Below are positions 11,983 to 22,200 of a DNA stretch of 64,000 bases, piece after piece (position 1 is the first letter of the stretch; each line of letters opens with the position of its first letter). Origin of the DNA: Marichromatium bheemlicum (GTDB lineage Bacteria; Pseudomonadota; Gammaproteobacteria; Chromatiales; Chromatiaceae). The stretch spans positions 18,839 to 82,838 of the forward strand of contig NZ_JAAXKX010000017.1 in assembly GCF_012276755.1 (NCBI RefSeq), read 5' to 3'. The translations under genes and the position numbers were made by a program. Below the pieces are notes generated by a model. That model had not been told where the DNA came from, made no database searches, and saw nothing but the letters and a program-made list of their open reading frames with translations.

Positions 11983-14754
11983 ATGGCGACGACCACCCAG
12001 TCCGTGTTCGCATTCGAGGAAGGCGATGGCAAGGACAAGCAGCTGCTCGGCGGCAAGGGGGCGAATCTCTGCGAGATGACCCAGATCGGGCTCAACGTCC
12101 CGCCCGGCTTCGTGATCGCCACCAGCGCCTGTCTCGACTATCTGGCCGCGCCCGAGCAGGGGCTGCCGGCGGCGCTGATGGAGGAGGTGCGCGCACAGAT
12201 GCGCGCGGTCGAGGAGAAGACCGGCAAGGGCTTCGGCGACCCCGACAACCCGCTGCTGGTCTCGGTGCGCTCGGGCTCGGCGATGTCGATGCCGGGGATG
12301 ATGGACACCATCCTCAACCTCGGGCTCAACGCCGCCACCCTGCAGGGCGAGATCCGCGCCACCGGTGACGCGCGCTTCGGCTACGACGCCTATCGCCGCT
12401 TCATCCAGCTCTTCGGCAAGGTCGCGCTCGGCATCGACGACGCGGTCTTCGACACCGCCTTCGACGAGATCAAGCGCGCCGCCCACGCTCGCCAGGACGT
12501 CGACCTCTCGGCGCGCGAACTCGAACAGGTCTGCGAGCGCTTCCTCGCGCTGGTGCGCGAGCACACCGGCCAGCCCTTCCCCGAGGACCCCTACCAACAG
12601 CTCGAACTCGCCATCCAGGCGGTGTTCAACAGCTGGCAGGGCAAGCGCGCGGTCGACTACCGGCGTCAGTTCCACATCACCCCGGAGATGGCCAACGGCA
12701 CCGCCGTCAACGTCGTCACCATGGTCTTCGGCAATCGCGGAGAGGACTCGGCCACCGGCGTGGCCTTCACCCGCAACCCGGGCACCGGTGAGAACCGGCT
12801 CTACGGCGAGTACCTGGTCAACGCCCAGGGCGAGGACGTGGTCGCCGGCATCCGCACCCCCAAGCCGATCGACCGTCTCGCCGACGAGATGCCGGAGATG
12901 GCCACCGCGCTCGCTGAGCTGCGCGACAAGCTCGAACGCCATTACCGCGAGGTGCAGGACTTCGAGTTCACCATCGAGCGCGGCCAGCTCTACTGCCTGC
13001 AGACGCGCAACGGCAAGATGAACGCCACGGCGATGGTGCGCACCTCGGTGGAGATGGTCGAGGCGGGGCTGATCGAGCGCGAGCGCGCGTTGTTGCGCAT
13101 CGCCCCCGACCTGCTCGAACAGATGCTCTTCCCCCGGCTCGACCCCGGGGTGGTGGCCGAGTCCGTCGCCCAGGGGCTGCCGGCCTCGCCGGGGGCGGCC
13201 TCGGGGATCGCGGTGTTCGACGCCGATCGCGCCGAGCAGCTCGGGCGCGAACAGGGGCTGAAGGTGATCCTGGTGCGCGAGGAGACCAAGCCCGAGGACA
13301 TCCACGGCTTCTTCGCCGCCGCCGGCATCCTCACCTCGCGCGGCGGCAAGACCTCGCACGCGGCGGTGGTCGCGCGTGGCATGGGCAAGCCCTGTGTGGC
13401 CGGGGCCGAGGGCATCAGCGTCGATGTCGAGCGGCGCGAGGCGCGGGTCGGGCTGACCCGCTTTCGCGAGGGCGAGACCATCACCATCGACGGCACCTCG
13501 GGCAAGGTCTACATCGGCGCCATCGCCACCGTCGAACCGGAGTTCACCACCGAACTCAGCACCCTGCTCGGCTGGGCCGACGCGCACGCCCGGCTGCGCG
13601 TGCTTGCTAACGCCGACACCCCGGACGACGCCCGTCGGGCGCGCCGCTATGGCGCCGTCGGCATCGGGCTGGCGCGTACCGAGCGGATGTTCAACGACGT
13701 CGAGCGGTTGCCGATCGTCATCGAGATGATCGTCGCCGAGACCCCGGAGCAGCGTCAGGACGCGCTCGACCGGCTGCTGCCGCTGCAACGCGCCGACTTC
13801 CAGTCGCTGTTCGAGGTGATGTCGCCCAACCCGGTGACCATCCGTCTGCTCGACCCGCCGATCCACGAGTTCCTCCCCGACGCCCAGGTGCTCGAACGCG
13901 AGATCGCCGACCTGCGCGCGCTCGAGTGCGGCGCGCGCGGGCTCGGCGTGCTCGCCGGGGCGATGGGCCTGCTGCACGCCGAGGACACCCTGCGCCACGA
14001 GGTCGACCGCGCCCGGCGGCTGGTCGAGCCGGCGCTGGTCGAGGAGGCGATCGCCAAGAAGGAGGCGATGCTGCGCAAGGTGCGCCTGCTCTACGAGACC
14101 AACCCCATGCTCGGCCATCGCGGCGTGCGGCTCGGCATCACCTTCCCCGAGATCTACCAGATGCAGGTGCGCGCCATCCTCGAGGCCGCCGCCGAGTGCG
14201 CCAAGGCCGGCATCGAGGTCCATCCCCAGATCAAGGTGCCGCAGGTCTGCACCGCGCAGGAGCTGCGCATGGTCCGCGCCTCGGTCGAGACCATCCACGC
14301 CGAGGTCGCCGAGCGCTACGGCGCGCCGGTCGCTTTCCGCTTCGGCACCATGATCGAGGTGGTGCGCGCCTGCATGCGCGCCGAGTCGCTCGCCGAGGAG
14401 GCCGACTTCTTCTCCTTCGGCACCAACGACCTCACCCAGGCGACCTTCTCGTTCTCGCGCGAGGACGCCGAGAACAAGTTCCTGCCGCTCTACAACCAGT
14501 CCGGCATCCTCCAGGACAACCCCTTCGACGTGCTCGACCGCAAGGGCGTCGGCAAGCTCATGGAGCTGGCGGTGGAGTGGGGGCGGCGGGTCAAGCCCAA
14601 CCTGCACGTCGGCATCTGCGGCGAGCACGGCGGCCACCCCGACTCCATCGCCTTCTGCCATCAGGCCGGGCTCGACTACGTCAGTTGCTCCGGCCCGCGG
14701 GTGCCGGTGGCGCGGCTGGCGGCGGCGCACGCCGCGCTGGCCGGACGGCCATGA
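11983..14754 (+). CDS. ppdK: Pyruvate, phosphate dikinase
   Basis: The 923-residue enzyme interconverts pyruvate, ATP and phosphate with PEP, AMP and diphosphate. The N-terminal nucleotide-binding part starts FEEGDGKDKQLLGGKGANL. The swivelling domain has the phospho-histidine in GGKTSHAAVVARGMGKPC. The C-terminal PEP/pyruvate barrel has FFSFGTNDLTQATFSFSRED and the catalytic cysteine in GICGEHGG. Three consecutive ATG codons (11977, 11980, 11983) are possible starts; GAGAGGA at 11967-11973 is best spaced for the last. The enzyme serves gluconeogenesis or carbon storage turnover. hypF follows 15 bases after its stop. Confidence 0.96.
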   Translation: MATTTQSVFAFEEGDGKDKQLLGGKGANLCEMTQIGLNVPPGFVIATSACLDYLAAPEQGLPAALMEEVRAQMRAVEEKTGKGFGDPDNPLLVSVRSGSAMSMPGMMDTILNLGLNAATLQGEIRATGDARFGYDAYRRFIQLFGKVALGIDDAVFDTAFDEIKRAAHARQDVDLSARELEQVCERFLALVREHTGQPFPEDPYQQLELAIQAVFNSWQGKRAVDYRRQFHITPEMANGTAVNVVTMVFGNRGEDSATGVAFTRNPGTGENRLYGEYLVNAQGEDVVAGIRTPKPIDRLADEMPEMATALAELRDKLERHYREVQDFEFTIERGQLYCLQTRNGKMNATAMVRTSVEMVEAGLIERERALLRIAPDLLEQMLFPRLDPGVVAESVAQGLPASPGAASGIAVFDADRAEQLGREQGLKVILVREETKPEDIHGFFAAAGILTSRGGKTSHAAVVARGMGKPCVAGAEGISVDVERREARVGLTRFREGETITIDGTSGKVYIGAIATVEPEFTTELSTLLGWADAHARLRVLANADTPDDARRARRYGAVGIGLARTERMFNDVERLPIVIEMIVAETPEQRQDALDRLLPLQRADFQSLFEVMSPNPVTIRLLDPPIHEFLPDAQVLEREIADLRALECGARGLGVLAGAMGLLHAEDTLRHEVDRARRLVEPALVEEAIAKKEAMLRKVRLLYETNPMLGHRGVRLGITFPEIYQMQVRAILEAAAECAKAGIEVHPQIKVPQVCTAQELRMVRASVETIHAEVAERYGAPVAFRFGTMIEVVRACMRAESLAEEADFFSFGTNDLTQATFSFSREDAENKFLPLYNQSGILQDNPFDVLDRKGVGKLMELAVEWGRRVKPNLHVGICGEHGGHPDSIAFCHQAGLDYVSCSGPRVPVARLAAAHAALAGRP

Positions 14755-14769
14755 GGGGCATGGCCCGGC

Positions 14770-17172
14770 GTGCGGGGCGAGGGCGCGGCTAGGGTGTCGA
14801 GGGCGGACGGGAGCGGCGCACCGGCCGAGTCGATCCGGGTGCGCGGTCAGGTGCAGGGCGTCGGCTTCCGCCCGACGGTGTGGCGGCTGGCGCGCGACTG
14901 CGCCCTGGTCGGCGATGTCCGCAACGACGGCGAGGGCGTGCTGATCCGCGTCCGTCCCGGCGCCGGTGCGCCGCCCGAGGCGATCGCGCGCTTCTGCGCC
15001 CGGCTGCGCGCCGAGTGCCCGCCGCTGGCGCAGATCGAGCGCATCGAGCGCGCGCCGCTCGCCGACCCCGCCGCGCTCGCCGGGGTCGGCGATTTCGTCA
15101 TCGTCGCCAGCGCCGACACCCCGGTGCACACCGCCATCGTCCCCGATGCCGCCACCTGCAGCGCCTGCGCCGCCGAGGTGCGGGACCCGGCGAACCGCCG
15201 TCATCGCTACCCCTTCACCAACTGCACCCACTGCGGGCCACGGCTGTCGATCGTCGAGTCCATCCCCTACGATCGGGCCAACACCAGCATGGCGCGCTTC
15301 CCGCTGTGCCCGGCGTGCGCGCGCGAGTACGCCGACCCCGCCGACCGGCGCTTCCACGCCCAGCCCAACGCCTGCCCGGTGTGCGGCCCGCGGGTCTGGC
15401 TCGCCGGGGCCGACGGTCGGGCGCTGGAGGAGACCGGGGCCGACCCCATCGCCGCCGCCAGCGCCCGGCTCGCCGCGGGCGAGATCCTCGCCATCAAGGG
15501 CATCGGCGGCTTCCATCTCGCCTGCGACGCCGGCAATGATCGGGCGGTGGCCGAGCTGCGTCGGCGCAAGCGGCGCCCGGGCAAGCCCTTCGCGCTGATG
15601 GCGCGCGATCTTGCGGTGGTGCGCCGCCACTGCCTGCTCGCCCCCGGCGAGGCCGAGACCCTCGCCAGCCCCGCCGCACCCATCGTGCTGCTGGCGCGTC
15701 GCGCCGACGGCGCCCCGCTCGCCGAGGCGGTCGCGCCCGGCCAGTCGACCCTGGGGATGCTGCTGCCCTACAGCCCGCTGCACCTGCTGCTGCTCGCCGA
15801 GTGGACGCGCCCGTTGGTGATGACCAGCGGCAACCGCGCCGGCGCGCCGCAGTGCATCGACAACGACGAGGCGCTGCAGGCGCTCGCCGGGATCGCCGAC
15901 GCTTGGCTGCTGCACGACCGCGACATCCGCAACCGCGTCGACGACTCGGTGGTGCGCACCATCGCCGCGCGCCCCCGGCTGCTGCGCCGCGCCCGTGGCC
16001 ACGCCCCCGGCGCGCTCGTCCTGCCGCCGGGGCTGGCGCAGGGCGCGGCGACGGTCGCGCTCGGCGGCGAGCTGAAGAACACCTTGTGTCTCGGTGACGG
16101 TGAGCGGGTGATCCTCAGCCAACACCTCGGTGATCTCGAAGAGGCGGGCAGCGCGCGCGCCTGGGTGGCCACCCTGGCGCGCTATCTGGCGCTGTTCGAG
16201 CACCGGCCCACACGCATCGCGATCGACGCCCACCCCGACTATCGCGCCAGCCAGTACGGTCGCGACTGGGCCGCGCGCGCCGGGCTGGCGCTGGTCGAGG
16301 TGCAACACCACCACGCCCATATCGCCGCGCTGCTCGCCGAGCACGGCCGCCCGCCCGAGGCCGGGCCGGTGCTCGGCATCGCCCTCGACGGGCTCGGCTG
16401 GGGGGAGGGCGGCACCCTCTGGGGCGGCGAGCTGCTGCAGGTCGACTATCGCGGGTCGCGACGGCTCGGCGGGCTGTGCCCGGCGGCGCTGCCGGGCGGG
16501 GCGCGGGCGATGGTCGAGCCCTGGCGCAACCTGCTCGCCCAGCTCGAACGCGCCGGGCTGCTCGATGCCGCGCTGCGCCGCTGGGCCGCGCTCGAGGCGG
16601 TACGCGCGCTCGCCGCGCAACCGCTCGAGGCGCTACGCACCCTGATCGCGCGCGGGCTCAACGCCCCGTCGTCGAGTTCGGCGGGGCGGCTGTTCGACGC
16701 CGTCGCCGCCGCGCTCGGCCTCGCCCCGGCCCGGCTCGGCTACGAGGGCGAGGCCGCGATCGCCGTCGAGACCCTGGCCGCCACCGTGCCCCCCGCGCCC
16801 GAGGGCTACCCCTTCGCCCTCGACACCGCCGCCGACGGTCGGCTGATGATCGACCCCGCGCCGCTGTGGCCCGCGCTGTTCGACGATCTCGCCGCCGGGA
16901 CCACCCCGGCGCGCGCCGCCGCGCGCTTCCACGACGGCCTGATCCACGCCCTGGTCGCATGCGCCACCCGGCTCTGCGCCAGCCACCGGCTCGACACCGT
17001 CGCCCTCAGCGGCGGCGTCATGCAGAATCGCCGCCTCGTCGAACCCCTCGCCACCGCCCTGGAGGCCCGGGGCCTCCAAGTCCTCCTCCACCGCCGCGTC
17101 CCCGCCAACGACGGCGGACTGGCGCTGGGACAACTGTGCGTGGCGCGGGCGAGAGAACAAGCCGCCCCGTAG
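14770..17172 (+). CDS. hypF: Carbamoyltransferase HypF, [NiFe]-hydrogenase maturation
   Basis: About 800 residues in HypF order. An acylphosphatase domain comes first (RVRGQVQGVGFRPTVWRLA). Two zinc fingers of the C-x2-C-x18-C-x2-C type follow (CSACAAEV...NCTHCGPR and CPACAREY...ACPVCGPR). Then come a YrdC-like domain (EILAIKGIGGFHLACDA) and a Kae1-like carbamoyl transfer domain (VEVQHHHAHIAALLAEHG, ALSGGVMQNRRL). HypF activates carbamoyl phosphate to make the thiocarbamate on HypE that becomes the CN ligands of [NiFe] hydrogenase. The GTG at 14770 is the earliest start and a second GTG at 14794 is equally possible. No other hyp gene is nearby, but the organism must have a [NiFe] hydrogenase for this to be useful. 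Confidence 0.95.
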   Translation: MRGEGAARVSRADGSGAPAESIRVRGQVQGVGFRPTVWRLARDCALVGDVRNDGEGVLIRVRPGAGAPPEAIARFCARLRAECPPLAQIERIERAPLADPAALAGVGDFVIVASADTPVHTAIVPDAATCSACAAEVRDPANRRHRYPFTNCTHCGPRLSIVESIPYDRANTSMARFPLCPACAREYADPADRRFHAQPNACPVCGPRVWLAGADGRALEETGADPIAAASARLAAGEILAIKGIGGFHLACDAGNDRAVAELRRRKRRPGKPFALMARDLAVVRRHCLLAPGEAETLASPAAPIVLLARRADGAPLAEAVAPGQSTLGMLLPYSPLHLLLLAEWTRPLVMTSGNRAGAPQCIDNDEALQALAGIADAWLLHDRDIRNRVDDSVVRTIAARPRLLRRARGHAPGALVLPPGLAQGAATVALGGELKNTLCLGDGERVILSQHLGDLEEAGSARAWVATLARYLALFEHRPTRIAIDAHPDYRASQYGRDWAARAGLALVEVQHHHAHIAALLAEHGRPPEAGPVLGIALDGLGWGEGGTLWGGELLQVDYRGSRRLGGLCPAALPGGARAMVEPWRNLLAQLERAGLLDAALRRWAALEAVRALAAQPLEALRTLIARGLNAPSSSSAGRLFDAVAAALGLAPARLGYEGEAAIAVETLAATVPPAPEGYPFALDTAADGRLMIDPAPLWPALFDDLAAGTTPARAAARFHDGLIHALVACATRLCASHRLDTVALSGGVMQNRRLVEPLATALEARGLQVLLHRRVPANDGGLALGQLCVARAREQAAP

Positions 17173-17802
17173 ACCGGGCAAGGCGTCCGGCGTTGACGGT
17201 CTGGGAGAGTTGAACCGCAAAGACACCGTCTTTCCCGCCAACCGCCGACCATGCACGCCAGTCTTCCCCACTGGAGGCTGGAGGCTGGAGGCTGATTCGA
17301 ACCGCAAAGACGCGAAGGACGCGAAGCAAGAGACGTATCGGCTGGCCGCCAGCCGTCTCCCCCTTTGGCGAAAGGGGGCAGGGGAATTCGAATCTGCCGT
17401 GTAGGTTGGGTGAGCCGTCCACCCTTGGCGCTAGCGGTAGACCGCCAAGCTGCCCGGACGGGTCACCCAACAGCGAGGACTCGTCAGGCCCGCGCCAGAG
17501 GTCGCCGGGCAACCCGACCCATCACCCTGGTCACCGCCTGCGGTGGGCACGCTGCGCTTTGCCCACCCTACGTTTATTCACCCTGTCCCCTTCTCTATCT
17601 TCGCGTTCTTTGTGTCTTGGCGGTTCAATCTGCTGACCGCCGTCATGCGATGACGGTTTCCGGCGTCTGCATGGCTGCGCGTCGTCCGACCCACGGTCCG
17701 GTCGCCCGCTGGCGGCTGGCGGCTGGCGGCTGATAGCTGGTAGCTGGTCGCTGACGGCTCGTTGTATCTTGGGTCGTCTTGCAACCCAGGAGATGTTCCC
17801 AG
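17173..17802. other. Repeat-rich spacer between hypF and alr
   Basis: No gene is supported. The stretch holds TTGAACCGCAAAG ends at about 17211 and 17299, and an oppositely oriented TTGGCGGTTCAA end at about 17618-17630. It has the GAATTC-associated CCCCCTTTGGCGAAAGGGGG hairpin repeat at 17340-17400. A GTTGGGT...ACCCAAC pair lies at about 17404-17472. One copy of the GGTGGGCACGCTGCGCTTTGC motif is at 17542-17572. Short CTGGCGG/CTGGTAG heptamers occupy 17708-17755. Confidence 0.6.
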
Positions 17803-18876
17803 ATGTCACGTCCGGCTCGTGCTCGTATCGATCTCGCAGCGATACGCCACAATTATCTGCACGCCAAGTCCTGCGCGCCCTCGGCGCGGGCGTGGGCGGT
17901 GGTCAAGGCCGATGCCTACGGGCATGGCGCGGTGGCGGTGGCGCGGGCGCTGGCGCCAGTGGCCGACGGCTTTGCGGTGGCCTTCCTGGAGGAGGCGCTG
18001 GAGCTGCGCGAGTCGGGCGTCGAGGGGCCGATCCTACTGCTCGAGGGGGTGTTCGCGCCCGATGAGCTGGCGGCGGTCGATCGCGCCGGGCTGGACATGG
18101 TGGTGCACGCCGAGCACCAGCTCGAGTGGATCGCGGCGGCCCGTCCCGAGCGCCCCTTCGGCTGCTGGCTCAAGGTCGACTCGGGGATGCACCGGGTGGG
18201 GTTTGCGCCGCCGGATGTTGCCGCGGCGTTGGCGCGGTTGCGTGCGTGCCCCCAGGTCGGGCGGCTGCGCGCGATCAGCCATCTGGCGCGTGCCGACGAG
18301 CCGGGCGAGCCCTATAGCGCGCGCCAGCTCGCCGCCTTCGACGATGCGGTCGCGGGTGTCGTGCCGGCGAGCCTGGCCAACTCGGCGGCGGTGCTCGATC
18401 TGCCGGCGGCGCATCGCGACTGGGTGCGCCCGGGGATCATGCTCTATGGCGTCTCGCCCTTCGATACGGCCCATCCCAATGCCGCCGCGCTACGCCCGGC
18501 GATGACCCTGGAGTCGGCGCTGATCGCCATCCGCACGCTGCCCGCCGGGGAGCCGGTCGGCTATGGCGGGCGCTTTGTCTGTCGCCGTCCGAGCCGCATC
18601 GGGGTGGTGGCGATCGGCTACGCCGACGGCTATCCGCGCCACGCCCCGGACGGGGTGGCGGTGATGGTGCGCGGGCAGTGCGCGCCGCTCGCCGGGCGGG
18701 TGTCGATGGACATGATCACGGTCGATCTCACCGACCTCCCCGAGGCCGTCGTCGGCGATCGCGTCGAGCTGTGGGGGACGCGGGTCGACGCCGGCGCGCT
18801 GGCCCGCGCGAGCGACACCATCGCCTATCAGTTGTTCACCAATCTCAAGCGGGTGCGGGTCGAACATCAGGCGTGA
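17803..18876 (+). CDS. alr: Alanine racemase
   Basis: The 357-residue fold-type III PLP enzyme supplies D-alanine for peptidoglycan. The PLP lysine lies in AVVKADAYGHG, near residue 37. The substrate and PLP phosphate contacts follow in LKVDSGMHRVGF, ANSAAVL and RPGIMLYGVSP. The C-terminal barrel has RVSMDMITVDLTDLP. An ATG eight codons downstream of the longest start is used because CAGGAGA precedes it at good spacing and it gives MSRPARARID, the usual beginning. The coding region lies just behind a repeat cluster, so its promoter may be partly made of repeat sequence. Confidence 0.95.
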   Translation: MSRPARARIDLAAIRHNYLHAKSCAPSARAWAVVKADAYGHGAVAVARALAPVADGFAVAFLEEALELRESGVEGPILLLEGVFAPDELAAVDRAGLDMVVHAEHQLEWIAAARPERPFGCWLKVDSGMHRVGFAPPDVAAALARLRACPQVGRLRAISHLARADEPGEPYSARQLAAFDDAVAGVVPASLANSAAVLDLPAAHRDWVRPGIMLYGVSPFDTAHPNAAALRPAMTLESALIAIRTLPAGEPVGYGGRFVCRRPSRIGVVAIGYADGYPRHAPDGVAVMVRGQCAPLAGRVSMDMITVDLTDLPEAVVGDRVELWGTRVDAGALARASDTIAYQLFTNLKRVRVEHQA

Positions 18877-19001
18877 TGCGCCGTCGCGGCCGTCGATCGC
18901 CAACGTTGATCCTGACGATCAAAAAAATTCTCTTTCTGAGCGTCGAACTTTGGAGTAGATAGCCGGCTGTGGTTTGACGGCAATCCAGAGGTAACGGAGA
19001 A

Positions 19002-19184
19002 ATGTTGGAACCCGACAGCGGTTATGGCGATGATGTGCTCGATCGCAGCCCGCACTTGATGAGCCAGGGCGAGACCGTCCAGGTGGACGACTCGCTGGCA
19101 GCGCGCCGACGCATCGAGCAGATGCGCGAACTCAAGCGGCTGCGCGAACTGCTGGAGGATCCGGACTTCGACGAGCAGATCTGA
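19002..19184 (+). CDS. Small acidic conserved protein (PA3496-like)
   Basis: This 60-residue protein has an acidic first half and an amphipathic C-terminal helix (ARRRIEQMRELKRLRELLED). The pattern DD-x-x-ARRRIE-x-x-RE-x-KRL resembles the small gammaproteobacterial PA3496 family linked by others to envelope integrity. That match is by memory of the pattern and is moderate. GGTAACGGAGAA before the ATG is a good ribosome site, and AT-richer DNA upstream (18920-18960) suggests its own promoter. A hairpin with pyrimidine tail follows. Confidence 0.6.
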   Translation: MLEPDSGYGDDVLDRSPHLMSQGETVQVDDSLAARRRIEQMRELKRLRELLEDPDFDEQI

Positions 19185-19227
19185 GGCCGTCGTCCCGGGC
19201 CGCGAGCGCCCGGGTCCGTCCGCTCCG

Positions 19228-19262
19228 GGCGACGGCAATGCCGTCGCCGCCCCTTCCTTCTC
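19228..19262. terminator. Hairpin terminator after the small acidic protein gene
   Basis: A 9-bp stem (GGCGACGGC arm, AAT loop) ends at 19248 and is followed by GCCCCTTCCTTCTCT, a pyrimidine-rich tail. It also lies just beyond the stop of the leftward mscK-type gene and may serve both. Confidence 0.55.
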
Positions 19263-19275
19263 TCCCCCGATCCCT

Positions 19276-22200
19276 TCAGTCCGTCTGTGTCGCCTTCGAC
19301 GACTCGTCGCCCGAGTCGCGAGCCGCCCGCACGGCCCGGTGCAGCCGCACGTCCAGCGGTGTATGGGCCGAGAGGTGGACGTCGCGCTGCGGGAAGGCGA
19401 TCTCGATCCCGGCCTCGTTGAAGCGGTCGTAGATCGCTTGGTGTAGCTCGGTGATGATTGCGATGCGCCCGTCGAGCGAGTCGAGATAGCAGCGCATCAC
19501 CAGGGTCAGGGCATCGTCGCCGAAGCCCTCGAAGCTGATCAGCGGCGCCGGGTCCTCGAGCACCTTCTCGTGCTGCTCGGCGACCTGGGTGAGGATCTCG
19601 AGGGCCTGGCGGGTGTCGCTGCCGTAGGCGATGCCGACCGGGATGGTCACCCGGTTTTGTTGATCGGTGAGCGACCAGTTGAGCAGGCGCTCGGTGATGA
19701 ACTCCTTGTTCGGCACCAGCAGCTCCTGCTTGTCCCAGTTGCGGATGGTGGTGGCGCGGATCTGGATGTTGGTCACCACGCCGGTGGTCTCGCCGATGGT
19801 GACGATGTCGCCGACGCGTACCGGGCGCTCGAAGAGGATGATCAGGCCGCTGATGAAGTTGGCCACGATCTCCTGCAGTCCGAAGCCGATGCCGACACTG
19901 AGCGCGGCCACCAGCCATTGCACCTGCGACCAGCTCAGCCCGAGGGTGGAGAAGGCGAGGAGGAAGGCCACGGCGGTGATGGTATAGCTCGCCAGGGTCT
20001 TGATCGCATAGCGCCCGCCGGCTGAGACCACGTCGCTTTGCAGCAACAGGATTTCGATCAGCGCCGGTAGGTTCTTGGCCGCGACCATGGTGACGAAGAT
20101 GATTACCAGCACCAGGCCGATATCGGCGGCGGTCACCGGGACCATCTGGGAGACGCCGTCGATCGTGCCCTCATAGTGCCAGAGGGCGAAGCGCTCGAAC
20201 ATCGAGAAGGCCGGTAACACGTCCGACCAGGTGATCCACAGCCCGACCACCGCGGCGAAGAAGATCGAGGCGTTGATCAGGCGTCGGGTTTGCTCGTCCA
20301 TCGCCGCCAGATCGGGCTCGGCCTCCTCGAGCTGGAGGACCTCGGTGGGGACGCTCGGTTCGTTGCTCTGGGCGCGGCGTGCCGCCTGGCGCTCGAGGGC
20401 GGCCTGCAGCGCCAGACGCCGGCGGGTGACGATCAGCCAGCGCACGATCGTCTGGTGGACCACCAGCAGCGTGAGCACCAACCAGGTCTGGCCGACCAGT
20501 GAGCGGAAGAGGATGCCGGCGGTATAGACGTAACCGGCCAGTGCCAACCCGGCCAACGCCAGCGGTGCGCCCACCACCAGAGGGAACCACAGCAGCCGCA
20601 GCCGATTGAGCCAGCCCTGCGGGTGCTCGGCGAGGATGCCCTTGAACAGCCCCTTGGAGGGGCTGAGCAGGTGCCAGAAGAAGGCGGTGAAGCCGATCAT
20701 GCAGGCGACCAGGGTCAGGCGCATCAGGTCGCCGGTGTGTGCCGGGTTGTTGTAGTCGTAGGCGGCGATGGTCACCAGCGCGATCGGCACGATATAGCCC
20801 GAGAACCAGTCGATGGCGTGACGGATTCGCGCCAGGGTCGCGGTGCTCCAGCGGAAGTGCCGGTCGGCGACGCCTCCGGTGATGCACAGCCCACGGAAGG
20901 CGAGCAGGAAGTAGAGCCCGCTGGAGACCTCGATGAGTGCGCTGGCGAAGGCGCGGGTGAAGGCAGTTGCCTCGGTCGAGGCCTGTAGCTGCTGGCCGAG
21001 CAGCCACATCAGCAACGGGATCGGTAACGCCATCAGCAGGGTCAGGGCGATAGCCTTGACGGTGTGACGGATGCTGTCGGTGCGCACCCGGCGCAACGGT
21101 TCGGCGCTGGCGCGGATGGCGCGGCGCAGCGCCGTCAGGCGCCACAGCAAGAGGCTGACCGTGAACAGCCAGATCCACAACCCCCAGGCGTGTCGCAAGC
21201 GCTCGTGGAGGATGTCGACCACCGCCTCCCAGGCGCCCTCCCAGGACAGCAGCCAGGTGGTTGCCGCCGGCAGCGAGGTCAGGGTCTCGAGCCCGACCGG
21301 GGGTGAGCTGCGCACCCACAGCAGGCGCTCGGCGAGGAAGTCGTCGTAGGACTCGGCCAGGCTTACCACCTGGTCGGTGGCGTAGTTGAGTTCGGTGAGC
21401 TGGCGGATGTAGTCGTCCTCGATGTCGAGGCTCTGCGCGAGCAACCGCCGACGCTGGTCGAGGACCGGGTCGAGCTGTGCGCGCACCTGGGCGCGTTCGC
21501 CCTCGGGGACGTCGAGGGTGAGTTCGTCGACATAGCGCTCGCGATCGCGCAGCCGGCGCTGCTCCTCGCGGTAGCGGATCTGGCGCAACGAGGCCTCGGC
21601 GATCTCGTCCTCGCGGTTGTCGATGTCCTTGCGGTACTGGCGCAGGTCGGGCAGGCGGGTGCGACGGTCGAGCAGCACCTGGCCGAGCGCCCGGCTCAGT
21701 CCGGCGGCCTCGAGCCGTTGCTGGGCGCCGCGGAAGTCCTCCTCGATGCGTTTGCGTTCACCGTCGATGCGCACCTGGTGGTCGCCAAGGGTCTCGAGCT
21801 GGCGGGCGATGCGCGTCAGCGAGGCGCTGATCTCGGCGTTGAGCTGGGCCTGTTGTTGGACCACCGGGTGTTTGTCGGCGACCTCGCGCTGGGTCTGCTC
21901 GGAGGCGCGTTGCGCGGCCTCGGCCTCGGCGTTGCGGCGTTGGTTCTGCAGCTCTTCGAGCGCGCGTTGATAGGTCCGCAGCCGCTTCAACCGCAGCGCG
22001 GCGAGGTCTCGTCTGATCTGGTAGAGGGCGAGCCGCGCCGGCTGACTGAGCAGCTCCTGTTCGAGCATCCGCGCCTCCGACCACAGCGCCTGGCGCCGGG
22101 TCTGGTGGGCCCAACGCTGGGCCTGCAGCAGCTCGCCGGGCTGGCCCTCGACGACGCTGTCGGCGCCGGGCGGGTCGCCGAGCTGGTCGAGCGCCTGCTT

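Noticed and set aside
11530..16620. Open frame of about 1,700 codons on the minus strand across ppdK and hypF
   Set aside because: It is antisense to two well-supported genes. In DNA this rich in G+C at third codon positions, stops are rare in the opposite frame. Its translation is low-complexity and has no domain.
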